DNA from: Pseudomonas beijingensis | GTDB taxonomy: Bacteria; Pseudomonadota; Gammaproteobacteria; Pseudomonadales; Pseudomonadaceae | DNA: 64,000 nucleotides | Reading direction: 5' to 3' | Assembly: GCF_030687295.1 (NCBI RefSeq) | Contig: NZ_CP117425.1 | Coordinates: 2,112,001-2,176,000 of the forward strand | In this document: piece after piece, positions 48,719 to 59,228 of the stretch | Position numbering within the stretch: the stretch's first letter is position 1 | Layout: each line of letters opens with the position of its first letter | Notes under the pieces: generated by a model | What the model saw: only the letters and a program-made list of their open reading frames with translations | Told to the model about the DNA's origin: nothing | Databases searched by the model: none | Program-made: the position numbers and the translations under genes

Positions 48719-49267
48719 ATGAATTCGCAAAGCATCATCGTCCCGAAAATTTCCACCCTGCCGGTCCACGAGCCTCGGGCCCGGGCGATCGTGCGCTGGC
48801 TGGTACGCAAGAATATCGTCGAAGAACAACTGACCACCTGTGGACGTACCGGCAATCGCATGGCCCACGCCATCGCCCCGGGAGCCCGCGACGTGGTCAT
48901 GCACCCCGAAGCCTTGCCGTTCGGCGAATCGATCAATGGCCTGGAGATCATCACCAAGCGTTGCATCTATACACCGGCCAAGGGCTTTCTCGAAGAAGCC
49001 GGTTGCGCCGAGTGTCGCCGGGAGGTGGGCGAGGCGTTGTTCGAAAGCCTGGAAGACTGGATGCCTGCGCGCACCGACAACTTCACCTGTCCCGAATGCG
49101 GTCATGAAGATGACATCAATGGTTTTCTGTTCCTGCAGCCGTGTGGGTTCTCGAACCTGGGGTTCATCTTCAATAACTGGCTGGAGGCGGGGTTCAAGCA
49201 GGACTTCCTCGATGAATTCGCCGATTGGCTGGATCAGCCGGTGAGTTGGGTGAAGGTGGAGTTGTAA
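48719..49267 (+). CDS. Conserved protein with paired-cysteine (Zn-ribbon-like) motifs
   Basis: 182 residues. Four cysteines in two CxxC pairs, CAEC at 96-99 and CPEC at 124-127, suggest a zinc ribbon. The rest (RARAIVRWLVRKNIVEEQL, then FIFNNWLEAGFKQDF) is conserved in pseudomonads as I remember it, sometimes labelled a sugar ABC transporter ATPase, which the sequence does not support: there is no Walker motif. The function is unknown. Confidence 0.7.
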   Translation: MNSQSIIVPKISTLPVHEPRARAIVRWLVRKNIVEEQLTTCGRTGNRMAHAIAPGARDVVMHPEALPFGESINGLEIITKRCIYTPAKGFLEEAGCAECRREVGEALFESLEDWMPARTDNFTCPECGHEDDINGFLFLQPCGFSNLGFIFNNWLEAGFKQDFLDEFADWLDQPVSWVKVEL

Positions 49268-49283
49268 AGGCACTGATGAGCCA

Positions 49284-49377
49284 ATGTGGGAGCGAGCTTG
49301 CTCGCGATGGCGGCGACACATTCAATATTGTTGCTGGCTGATCCACCGCTATCGCGAGCAAGCTCGCTCCCACAGGG
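49284..49377. repeat. REP doublet
   Basis: Direct (49290) and inverse (49350) copies of the GAGCGAGCTTGCTCGCGA type. Confidence 0.82.
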
Positions 49378-49433
49378 GAATGTGTTGGCTGTGGGGCAGG
49401 GTTTTAGCCCGTCAATCACCCCGCCAATAATAG

Positions 49434-50981
<1,548 letters not shown>

Positions 50982-51005
50982 GGCCTCCAGCAAAACGTTA
51001 ATCAC

Positions 51006-51027
51006 CGGGGCTGTTCATTCAGCCCCG
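51006..51027 (+). promoter_or_regulatory. Hairpin between guaB and guaA
   Basis: CGGGGCTG-TTCATT-CAGCCCCG, a strong stem without a T-tract; possibly an mRNA stabiliser or partial terminator that tunes guaA expression. Confidence 0.55.
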
Positions 51028-51060
51028 AGTTGTTTCTGATTCACTACATGAGAATGAGTC

Positions 51061-52638
51061 ATGGCCCTCGACATTCACGCTCACCGCATCCTGATCCTCG
51101 ACTTCGGTTCCCAGTACACCCAACTGATCGCCCGCCGCGTGCGTGAGATCGGCGTGTACTGCGAACTGCATCCGTTCGACATGGATGACGAAGCGATTCG
51201 CGAATTCGCGCCTAAAGGCGTCATCCTCGCCGGCGGCCCCGAGTCCGTGCACGAAGCCAACAGCCCGCGCTGCCCGCAAGCGGTGTTCGACCTGGGCGTG
51301 CCGGTCTTCGGTATCTGCTACGGCATGCAGACCATGGCTGAACAACTGGGCGGCAAGGTCGAAGGTTCGGACCTGCGTGAGTTCGGTTACGCCCGCGTTG
51401 ACGTGGTTGGCAAGAGCCGCCTGCTGGACGGCATCGAAGATCATATCGACGCCGACGGCCTGTTCGGCCTGGACGTGTGGATGAGCCACGGTGACAAGGT
51501 CACCAAGATGCCGGAAGACTTCCACATCCTGGCCAGCACCCCGAGCTGCCCGATCGCCGGCATGTTCAACGATGACCGCCGTTACTACGGCGTGCAGTTC
51601 CACCCGGAAGTGACCCACACCAAGCAGGGCGGCCGCATCCTGTCGCGCTTCATCCTCGACATCTGCGAGTGTGAAGCCCTATGGACCCCGTCGAAGATCG
51701 CGGAAGACGCCATCGCCCAGGTCCGCGCCCAGGTCGGCACCGATAACGTGCTGCTGGGCCTGTCCGGCGGCGTGGACTCTTCGGTGGTTGCCGCATTGCT
51801 GCACAAAGCCATCGGCGACCAACTGACCTGCGTCTTCGTCGACAACGGCCTGTTGCGTCTGCACGAAGGCGAGCAAGTGATGGCCATGTTCGCCGAGAAC
51901 ATGGGCGTCAAGGTGATCCGCGCCAACGCCGAAGAGCAGTTCCTGAACAACCTGGCCGGCGAGTCCGACCCGGAGAAGAAACGCAAGATCATCGGCCGCA
52001 CCTTCATCGACGTGTTCGATGCCGAATCCTGCAAGCTGGACAACATCAAGTACCTGGCCCAGGGCACCATCTACCCCGACGTGATCGAGTCGGCCGGCGC
52101 CAAGAGCGGCAAGGCCCACGTGATCAAGTCCCACCACAACGTCGGTGGCCTGCCGGAAGAGATGAACCTCAAGCTGGTCGAACCGCTGCGCGAACTGTTC
52201 AAGGACGAAGTGCGTCGTCTCGGCCTGGAACTGGGCCTGCCGTACGACATGGTCTACCGCCACCCATTCCCGGGCCCGGGCCTGGGCGTGCGGATCCTCG
52301 GTGAAGTGAAGAAGGAATACGCCGACCTGCTGCGTCGCGCCGACCATATCTTCATCGAAGAACTGCGCAAGGCCGACTGGTACCACAAGGTCAGCCAGGC
52401 CTTCGTGGTGTTCCAGCCGGTGAAATCGGTGGGCGTGGTTGGTGATGGCCGTCGCTACGCCTGGGTCGTGGCCCTGCGCGCCGTGGAAACCATCGACTTC
52501 ATGACCGCTCGCTGGGCGCACCTGCCGTACGAGCTGCTGGAGACCGTTTCCGGGCGGATCATCAATGAAATCGAAGGTATTTCTCGCGTGACGTATGACG
52601 TGTCGAGCAAGCCGCCGGCGACGATTGAGTGGGAGTGA
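51061..52638 (+). CDS. guaA: GMP synthase (glutamine-hydrolysing)
   Basis: 525 residues. Class I amidotransferase domain with nucleophile Cys in GICYGMQ and FHPEV, an ATP-pyrophosphatase domain with [10 protein letters not shown], and the C-terminal dimer domain ending [20 protein letters not shown]. It converts XMP to GMP. Its 3' end is followed by a terminator and accessory genes instead of another purine gene. Confidence 0.97.
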   Translation: MALDIHAHRILILDFGSQYTQLIARRVREIGVYCELHPFDMDDEAIREFAPKGVILAGGPESVHEANSPRCPQAVFDLGVPVFGICYGMQTMAEQLGGKVEGSDLREFGYARVDVVGKSRLLDGIEDHIDADGLFGLDVWMSHGDKVTKMPEDFHILASTPSCPIAGMFNDDRRYYGVQFHPEVTHTKQGGRILSRFILDICECEALWTPSKIAEDAIAQVRAQVGTDNVLLGLSGGVDSSVVAALLHKAIGDQLTCVFVDNGLLRLHEGEQVMAMFAENMGVKVIRANAEEQFLNNLAGESDPEKKRKIIGRTFIDVFDAESCKLDNIKYLAQGTIYPDVIESAGAKSGKAHVIKSHHNVGGLPEEMNLKLVEPLRELFKDEVRRLGLELGLPYDMVYRHPFPGPGLGVRILGEVKKEYADLLRRADHIFIEELRKADWYHKVSQAFVVFQPVKSVGVVGDGRRYAWVVALRAVETIDFMTARWAHLPYELLETVSGRIINEIEGISRVTYDVSSKPPATIEWE

Positions 52639-52672
52639 GCCTGCGCCTGCTAAGGGGCCTATGCTGACTAAC

Positions 52673-52703
52673 AAAAAAGCCCGCTAAGTTGCGGGCTTTT
52701 TGC
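52673..52703 (+). terminator. Terminator after guaA
   Basis: AAAAAAGCCCGC-TAAGTT-GCGGGCTTTTT, a standard intrinsic terminator. Confidence 0.9.
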
Positions 52704-52882
52704 ATTTGTCGTTGAATGGATCGACGCATAACCGCTAACCGCTGGAGATGCTTTTTCTGTCAGCAATGACTGATGCCAATCGGCAGGCGGCGTACGGCGC
52801 TGTCGAAGGCTCGGTGTATCTTGCCTCTCAGTGTGATATCGTGTGAGCAGAAAATGATCAAGCCGTTTGGGGTACTCAAGCC

Positions 52883-53053
52883 ATGAACCACAAGCTGAAC
52901 ACCTATGGCGTATCCATAGTAGAGAGGCCTAAAGTTAAAGCCATCAAGAAGCTGGACTTGGGTGGCGACTTGGGTAAGCAGATCGTTTATTCAGAAACCA
53001 AGCTCGTTCTCAGAACTCACAAGAAGACTTTTCAGAAGTTGGCTGACATGTAA
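52883..53053 (+). CDS. Antitoxin of Doc-type toxin-antitoxin pair
   Basis: 56 residues, basic (MNHKLNTYGVSIVERPKVKA, then HKKTFQKLADM). It stands directly before the Doc gene and shares one base with it (TAATG), the normal Phd-Doc order. No known motif is certain; the role is assigned by position and size. Confidence 0.7.
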   Translation: MNHKLNTYGVSIVERPKVKAIKKLDLGGDLGKQIVYSETKLVLRTHKKTFQKLADM

Positions 53054-53451
53054 TGGAATTGATCTTCTTTCCATTTGAACGTGTCATTGAGATAAACACT
53101 CAGATCTTGACTACCGAGCCCGGCATGAAGGGGCCAGTAAATATTCCTATCTTGCAAGGCGCGCTGGCCCGAATCGACAATGCGATCGCCTATAATGGCC
53201 TCGATGATGTATTTGAAATTGCCGCCAAGTACACTGCCAGTATCGCGCAAGGCCATGCACTGCCTGATGCTAACAAGCGCACCGGGCTTGCAGTCGGCTT
53301 GGAGTACCTTTCGCTCAATGATTATGAAATTACTCTAGATAATGATCTGATAGCGGATGCCGTTAGGGATTTGGTTACCGGCGATATCAACGAGCATGAT
53401 TTCGCTGATATTCTTTACTCCTGCTTCATCGCTTCTAAAAATCAGGCTTAG
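53053..53451 (+). CDS. Doc-family toxin (death-on-curing)
   Basis: 132 residues, Fic/Doc fold. The active-site loop GHALPDANKRTG (His68 to Arg76) matches the Doc form H-x3-D-x-N-K-R. Known Doc phosphorylates elongation factor EF-Tu to stop translation. Stability or persistence is the likely role; the activity here is inferred. Confidence 0.85.
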   Translation: MELIFFPFERVIEINTQILTTEPGMKGPVNIPILQGALARIDNAIAYNGLDDVFEIAAKYTASIAQGHALPDANKRTGLAVGLEYLSLNDYEITLDNDLIADAVRDLVTGDINEHDFADILYSCFIASKNQA

Positions 53452-54399
53452 CCTTAGGAAGGCCTTATATGGTCTTTCGTCGTCTATTGATAACTGGGCG
53501 GGAATGAGTCAAGCGTAAATATCGGTGGCGCTGACGGCCGCGCTATTGGCTCCGGCGCCAGCTCTGAACAAAGCCTTGTGGATAACTTCCATGGGGCTTT
53601 TTTCATTTTTGAGGGTCAATTCCAGGCTTCATCTGAGAGGGAAATATCAGCTTGCTGACGTCGGTGCACAAGGCGAGTGCATCTATCTGGCATTTGGCCG
53701 GCGTGCTGGCCTGGCTGCAGACCAAGGGCAACTATTCGCTTATCAAAGGACGTGTTGGATGTGGCCCAGGTGGCGTTGCAGGTCAACGTTGCGAAAGAAG
53801 GCCTGCGGTTACCTGGCATGGCTTCCAAAGAGTTGGGCGCTTTGGTTGGGAAACAGCATGTTCAGCCTCTTCATCAGTTTGACGAGCCGGTTGTCAGGAG
53901 TAATCGTTTTTGTGCGCGGCTCCTATTATCTAATCGTTTTTTACAACCTTAACCGTTTGCTGACAAGATCAGGTGCACGACATCATTTCTGGATTGCCCG
54001 TGCTGCAGCAGGTAGGGGTGTGGGCTGAAATCGTTGATGCCGTCTCGCGGGCGTTTGAGGAGGACGGTGGAGCGGGTGCTGCTGTGATTGATCGATATCG
54101 CCCGGGAAAGCCTATCGACCGCTGAAGTTCCTTCATGCAGCTTCCCCGTCACCTTCCGCTACGATTGCCGCCTCAGCGCGACTGATTTGGTCGGGCTGAC
54201 CGACGTTGTTACCTGGTATGGCTTCCGAAGAGTTGGAAGCTTTGGTTGGGTGACAGTGTTGGGGAGTCGCTGAAGTGGGATTTCCATGACATGGGAGCGA
54301 ATAGACCCCAGCACTGACCTGCGCCCGCTAGCATGCCGCACTAGGTTCGGACGACCATAGGAAAGGGTTTTAGCCAACGTCAAAAGACTGGTTTAGGCA
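53452..54399. other. Decayed/non-coding region
   Basis: About 950 bp with only short frames. One ends at 53652 (protein-like phrase SEQSLVDNFHGAFFIFEG). Another runs 53964-54125 (LPVLQQVGVWAEIVDAVSRA, then RYRPGKPIDR stop). A ~50-bp imperfect direct repeat (53809-53858 and 54208-54257, sharing GGTTTGGTTGGG-type sequence within GTTACCTGG...) is present. This looks like remnants of one or more lost genes. Confidence 0.5.
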
Positions 54400-56472
54400 T
54401 TAGAGAAACTGCGACCGAATCAAATCCGTATCGAACGGCGTTATCCCTTGATCAGGCGCAAATACCGTCTGTGCCTGTTGCGGCGAAGCCACCCGTTCTC
54501 CTCGTGCGCGTGCATGTAAATCGAACAGCGTCTCCAAATTCGGACGGGGTGTGTGCACCAAGGCCCGCAGCATCAACGATACCCCACTCAGGTTGTTTTG
54601 AACGTTGTTCCACCGCGGCGATGACGTGAGCCCCAGATCGGCCCAAATCACGCGTCGCTCCTGCAAGTCCATCACGAATGGCAGACAGATCTCGGTGTCG
54701 GATGCGATATCGAGACGGTCGATCACGGATCGCGGTTCGAATACTTCACCCGATGCCACGTCGGCACGGGCCATCCAGCCAGCGAAGCACTCGGGAAGAT
54801 CGCAGTACGGTTGCTCGGTGTATGAGTTGATCGACGTGACGACGTAGCGGATACCCTTCTCGACGAGGGCATCAAGGTCGAGGTCGATGAACTCCGAAGC
54901 CCCGTGGGGCGCGTCGACGATATCGCCGCTGTGGTAGCCCCCGAACCCCTTCAGGTTGTAGTACGCGACAGTTTGCGTGAACACGAAATTGGCGTCGAAA
55001 AATGCGGCAGACAAGTCGATGTCCGTGCGTTCACTGCCGTTCTTCCACCACAGGAACAGGCGAATGAAACGCGTGTCAGGCATAGGCAACCGGCTGCCTC
55101 GCACCAGCGTACGCAGCGACTTCGATGCGGCACGTTGTGCCATCGGCACCCTATATTCGCGCAGGGCAGGGTCGATGAAACAGCGGCCTAGCGGCGGTAG
55201 TGACGCAAAACGCGTTATGAGAGCGTCCTGGCATATTCGGGCTGTGCGCGCCAACACCTCGGGTGTGAGAGGTTCACGTCGATCCTCAATGCCGTAGACT
55301 TTGGCCAATGCCCCTTTCGGCGTGAAGGCCCGCAGGGGCAGGGGGCGCGGGGCTCGTACTTGGGCCAGCACTTGCAGCAGGATGGGGGTGGACACTTGTA
55401 TCGCGACGGCTTCAAACGCGTCGAGTACAGCGTCTGCTTCGCTCGCGCGGCGCAAGGTCACATCCAGCCGTCGTGCGAATTCACCGGGACGCTCCTGCAA
55501 TAAGGGCGTGAGCGCGGCGATCTGACGTTGGGCAAGCATTGTTTCGACACGTGATCCAAACGAGGCCTGCGGGTCTTTGCGGCGCGCTGCCGTGATGGCG
55601 ACGAGTGCTCGTGGATACTTGTCGGCGTACTCCCCCGGATGCAGTACTTCGGCCAGGCGTTTCCAGCGTTCGGTATGACGCATCACATCCTCCGCTGCGT
55701 TGGGTGCGCGATCAAGTAGGCGCAACAGCAGACGGCGCGTCGCGCGCTTCATCGCTGTGAAACGTGTCGAAGCTGTCGTCAGTGACACGTCGCCTCCATT
55801 CAGCGCGACCGCCAGTCGCAGCACGTCTGTCGCCGTTTCGACGTTTCGCTCCAGGAATGCGTCCAGCCGCGCATCGCTGGCTACATGCAGGAGCAGTGCG
55901 CCGCCAACCAATGCACGAGTCTCCCGGAACGGTACGGCTTCAGGCAACAGGCGAAACACATCGCTTTTGTACGTTCGGATAAACCAGACGACATCGGCAG
56001 TTTCCTCTTCGGCGAGCGAGGTACGCGATGAAACCAGCGGCTCGAGCAGTGACTCGAACTCGGTGACGCTGCCCGGTTCGATAACTCGGGATATGAAATT
56101 TCCTTCAAGCATTGCGGGTCGAGCGTGTTCGCTTGGTGGCAAACGCCAAAGCGTGAGGTAGTGCATGACGGCGGTAATGTATAACTCCGCCTCTGAGGCC
56201 TTCAGAACTTGTTCCGGGAAGGCAGGATAAAGCGGCCGGTGGTGCACATGAGCGCCGGTCTGCCGCCGAAGCACTCCGACAACGTCGCGCAGCCAGTGCG
56301 TGAGTTCTGCTGCCGAGAGCATGCCGAGTCGCTCGATCAGTGGCTCCGATAGCACGCATCGGAACGCCGCGACCTCCTGGACAGCCGACGCGACCTGAGC
56401 GCGCGTAGCACCGCCGGTGCCCATAGGGACGTGAACCTTGGTACGGCGACGCAGGAACAGCTCCTGATTCAT
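54400..56472 (-). CDS. Large protein with TerD-like C-terminal domain
   Basis: 690 residues from ATG (MNQELFLRRRTKVHVPMGTG) with AGGGAGA upstream. The long middle part (~60-460) is helical and unrecognised. Roughly the last 220 residues contain a TerD-type beta-sandwich pattern: WWKNGSERTDIDLSAAFFD, then HSGDIVDAPHGASEFIDLDL and VVTSINSYTEQPY. Such domains occur in tellurite/stress proteins and MXAN_6230-type proteins. It has no partner genes here. Codon flavour differs slightly from the flanks, suggesting transfer. The function is unknown. Confidence 0.62.
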   Translation of the reverse strand: MNQELFLRRRTKVHVPMGTGGATRAQVASAVQEVAAFRCVLSEPLIERLGMLSAAELTHWLRDVVGVLRRQTGAHVHHRPLYPAFPEQVLKASEAELYITAVMHYLTLWRLPPSEHARPAMLEGNFISRVIEPGSVTEFESLLEPLVSSRTSLAEEETADVVWFIRTYKSDVFRLLPEAVPFRETRALVGGALLLHVASDARLDAFLERNVETATDVLRLAVALNGGDVSLTTASTRFTAMKRATRRLLLRLLDRAPNAAEDVMRHTERWKRLAEVLHPGEYADKYPRALVAITAARRKDPQASFGSRVETMLAQRQIAALTPLLQERPGEFARRLDVTLRRASEADAVLDAFEAVAIQVSTPILLQVLAQVRAPRPLPLRAFTPKGALAKVYGIEDRREPLTPEVLARTARICQDALITRFASLPPLGRCFIDPALREYRVPMAQRAASKSLRTLVRGSRLPMPDTRFIRLFLWWKNGSERTDIDLSAAFFDANFVFTQTVAYYNLKGFGGYHSGDIVDAPHGASEFIDLDLDALVEKGIRYVVTSINSYTEQPYCDLPECFAGWMARADVASGEVFEPRSVIDRLDIASDTEICLPFVMDLQERRVIWADLGLTSSPRWNNVQNNLSGVSLMLRALVHTPRPNLETLFDLHARARGERVASPQQAQTVFAPDQGITPFDTDLIRSQFL

Positions 56473-56759
56473 GCTTGATGTTCTCCCTTGGCCGCCGTGG
56501 TGAGTGAGCTGCAGCGTCACGTCTGCAGTCGATGTAAAAACGCCTGCAAGAAGCAGGCGCGGTGTGGAGAGCGGAACCCCTAGATCATCAGAGGTTAGAA
56601 GGAAGGTGTTCCATAGCCACGCAGGCATTGTACGGATGGTGGGTTCTGCTTGTCATGTAAACACATATCTTGAAACCTGCTCGATTCTCGGCTGGCAATT
56701 TTTGTCGTGACGTGCCAATTACACAATGCGTGACCCCGTATCCACACGGCGTTTTGTCT

Positions 56760-57469
56760 TCACCGCCGCGCCACATCCGAAAAATAAAACTTATCCAGGG
56801 TATGCCGCGATTCGGTGTACTCGAACTGTCGGCCGTCCTGAAGAAAGGTCTGGTTACTCACCACGATCACATGGCTCTGGCCTTCAAGGTCCAGGTGTTG
56901 CTGGTCGTCCTTGGCGCAGCGGACCGCTTCGATGGTGCGCTGGGCGTAGGCGATCTGCAACTGCAGGGTCTGCTCGATAAAGGCGTAGATCGACTGCACA
57001 GCGATGTCGCGGGTCAGGCCGGGGATCACGTCGCTGACGAAGTGGTTGATGTCCAGGATCACGCGTTTGCCATCGATTCGCCGGACTCGTTTGATGCGGG
57101 TGACCTGGCTGCCTGCCGGCGGGTGCCTTGATGTGTTCAAGCAAGGCACCTTCCAACGGCAACTGGCTGAACTCGACCACTTCGGTACTGACATCGTTGC
57201 CCAGGCGCGGGTAGGTCTCCTGGAAGCTGACGATGCCGCCGAGCTGGAATTCGATGGGTTGGGTGGACAGTACGAAGGTGCCCTTGCCGTGGATCTTCTG
57301 GGCGAAGCCGCGCTCCTGAAGTTGTTCGATGGCCTTGCGCACCGTGCCACGGCTGGCCTGATAGCTGTCCATCAGTTCGGTTTTCGGAGGGCAGGCGGGC
57401 GCCTCGCTCGAGGCGTTCGGTGGTAATGCTGGTCAGCAGATCGTTGTAGATCTGGTTGTATTTACTCAT
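56760..57469 (-). pseudogene. treR: Trehalose operon repressor treR, double frameshift
   Basis: GntR-family repressor split over three frames. Frame 1 (57469 down to ~57385): MSKYNQIYNDLLTSITTERL, HTH start. Frame 2 (~57380-57116): MDSYQASRGTVRKAIEQLQE, HTH end and linker. Frame 3 (~57115-56760): GSQVTRIKRVRRIDGK to DVARR stop, the ligand domain. Break 1 is an extra base in the TTTT run at 57381-57384; break 2 is a 4-bp tandem duplication within 57109-57117 (CTGCCTGCC). Each repair restores a continuous TreR-like protein. Unless these are assembly errors, no functional repressor is made. The gap 56473-56759 holds no other gene. Confidence 0.85.
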
Positions 57470-57612
57470 GGAGAGGGCTCTGTACCGCGCTGTTCACCGG
57501 GGCGGAACCTTACGGGCCAAATGGGGGATTTGTCCATTCGGCTGTCATTATTCGCCGACAGGAGCGTAGGACGTTTCCGCGATTTTCGGGGGCTCATCAT
57601 AAACAAAAACAC

Positions 57613-57656
57613 AACTCGTCTGTACGAGTTGTTGATTTAACTCGTACAGACGAGTA
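57613..57656. promoter_or_regulatory. Twin TreR-type operators before treP
   Basis: Two palindromes, ACTCGTctgtACGAGT (57614-57629) and ACTCGTacagACGAGT (57640-57655), centres 26 bp apart. Each is the reverse complement of the other, making one large inverted repeat between divergent treR and treP. Confidence 0.75.
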
Positions 57657-57714
57657 CTTTCTCTTCCACGTGCTGTCGACTCTCAATAACAAGAATGACG
57701 CGGAAGAAAAAAGC

Positions 57715-59157
57715 ATGAGCCACGATTACCCCAAAATCGCCAGTGAGCTGCTGCAAAGCTTGGGTGGCGTCGAGAATATCGAGCAGGCGGCCCATTGCGT
57801 GACGCGCCTGCGCTTGTCCCTCAAGGACGCGGCCCGGGTGGACAGTGCCACGCTGAACCAGGTCGACCTGGTCAAGGGCTCGTTTTTTACCGGTGGCCTG
57901 TTCCAGGTGGTCATTGGCCCGGGCGAGGTGGAAAAGGTCTACGCCGCCCTGCGCGAACTGACCGGCCTGGCCGCCGCGACCATTGCCGACGTCAAGCGCC
58001 AGGGCGCACAGAAGGGCAACGGCATGCAGCGCCTGGTGCGGGTGCTGTCCGATGTGTTCATGCCCATCCTGCCCGCCCTGGTGATCGCCGGCCTGCTGAT
58101 GGGCGTCAACAACCTGCTGGGCGCCAAGGGCATGTTCATTGCCGGGCAGACGTTGCTCGATGCCTATCCGAACCTGGACGGCGTCTGGAGCCTGATCAAC
58201 CTGATGGCCAATACCTCCTTCGTCTTCCTCCCGGCCCTGGTGGGCTGGTCGGCGGCCAAGCGTTTCGGCGGCAGTGAGATCCTCGGCATCGTGCTGGGCC
58301 TGATGCTCGTCCACCCGGACCTGCTCAACGCCTGGAACTACGGCAAGGCCGTGGCGGGGTTGGAAGGCCAGAGCCTGCCGTACTTCGACATCTTCGGCTG
58401 GTTCCGGATCGAGAAAGTCGGCTACCAGGGGCAGATCCTGCCGATCCTGCTGGCGGCCTATGTCATGAGTGTGATCGAGCGATGGTTGCGGGCCAGGGTG
58501 CCCAACGCGATCCAACTGCTGGTGATCCCCATCACCACCATCGTGATCACCGGGGTACTGGCCCTCGCCATCATCGGTCCGGTCACCCGGCACCTGGGCA
58601 TTCTGATCACTGAAGGCATGGTGGCGCTGTTCGACCTGGCGCCGGTGATTGGCGGGGCGATTTTCGGCCTGCTCTATGCACCGCTGGTGGTGACCGGCAT
58701 GCACCACATGTTCCTGGCGGTGGACCTGCAGTTGATCTCGACCCAGGGCGGCACGTTCATCTGGCCGATGATCGTCATGTCCAACCTGGCCCAGGGCAGT
58801 GCGGCGCTGGCGGTGTTCTACATGACCCGCAATGCGCGGGACAAGAGCATGGCGTCCACCTCGGCGATTTCCGCCTATTTCGGGATCACGGAGCCGGCGA
58901 TGTTCGGCGTCAACCTGCGCTACAAGTTCCCCTTCTATTGCGCCCTGGCCGGCTCGGCCCTGGGTTGTATTTTCCTGTCGTTGAACAAGATCAAGGCCTC
59001 GGCGATTGGCGTCGGGGGGCTGCCGGGTTTCATTTCGATCGTGCCTGACTACATACCGATGTTCGTGGTCGGCATGGTCATCGCCATGAGCGTGCCCTTT
59101 GCCCTGACCTGTGCATTGAGCATGAAGATCGTTCGGCCGGGGTATCGGGTGGCCTGA
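57715..59157 (+). CDS. treP: PTS trehalose-specific EIIBC
   Basis: 480 residues. Starts MSHDYPKIASELLQSLGG with GGAAGAAA upstream. The EIIB domain has phospho-Cys28 (AAHCVTRLRL); then ten hydrophobic helices of EIIC follow, with conserved ITEPAMFGVNLR. It imports trehalose as trehalose-6-phosphate. No EIIA domain: that comes from the fusion protein at 62313. Confidence 0.94.
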   Translation: MSHDYPKIASELLQSLGGVENIEQAAHCVTRLRLSLKDAARVDSATLNQVDLVKGSFFTGGLFQVVIGPGEVEKVYAALRELTGLAAATIADVKRQGAQKGNGMQRLVRVLSDVFMPILPALVIAGLLMGVNNLLGAKGMFIAGQTLLDAYPNLDGVWSLINLMANTSFVFLPALVGWSAAKRFGGSEILGIVLGLMLVHPDLLNAWNYGKAVAGLEGQSLPYFDIFGWFRIEKVGYQGQILPILLAAYVMSVIERWLRARVPNAIQLLVIPITTIVITGVLALAIIGPVTRHLGILITEGMVALFDLAPVIGGAIFGLLYAPLVVTGMHHMFLAVDLQLISTQGGTFIWPMIVMSNLAQGSAALAVFYMTRNARDKSMASTSAISAYFGITEPAMFGVNLRYKFPFYCALAGSALGCIFLSLNKIKASAIGVGGLPGFISIVPDYIPMFVVGMVIAMSVPFALTCALSMKIVRPGYRVA

Positions 59158-59161
59158 GCCC

Positions 59162-59190
59162 TGTGGGAGCCGGGCTTGCCCGCGATGAGG
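59162..59190. repeat. Short REP-like palindrome
   Basis: TGTGGGAGCCGGGCTTGCCC then GCGATGAGGC, between treP and treC; a variant of the common REP type. Confidence 0.6.
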
Positions 59191-59228
59191 CCTGTAAGGC
59201 CGGTACAAACAGACTGAAGGAAACGCAC

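Noticed and set aside
53525..54028. 167-codon plus-strand frame in the decayed region
   Set aside because: No ribosome-binding site, mixed protein-like phrases belong to different frames, no recognisable family.
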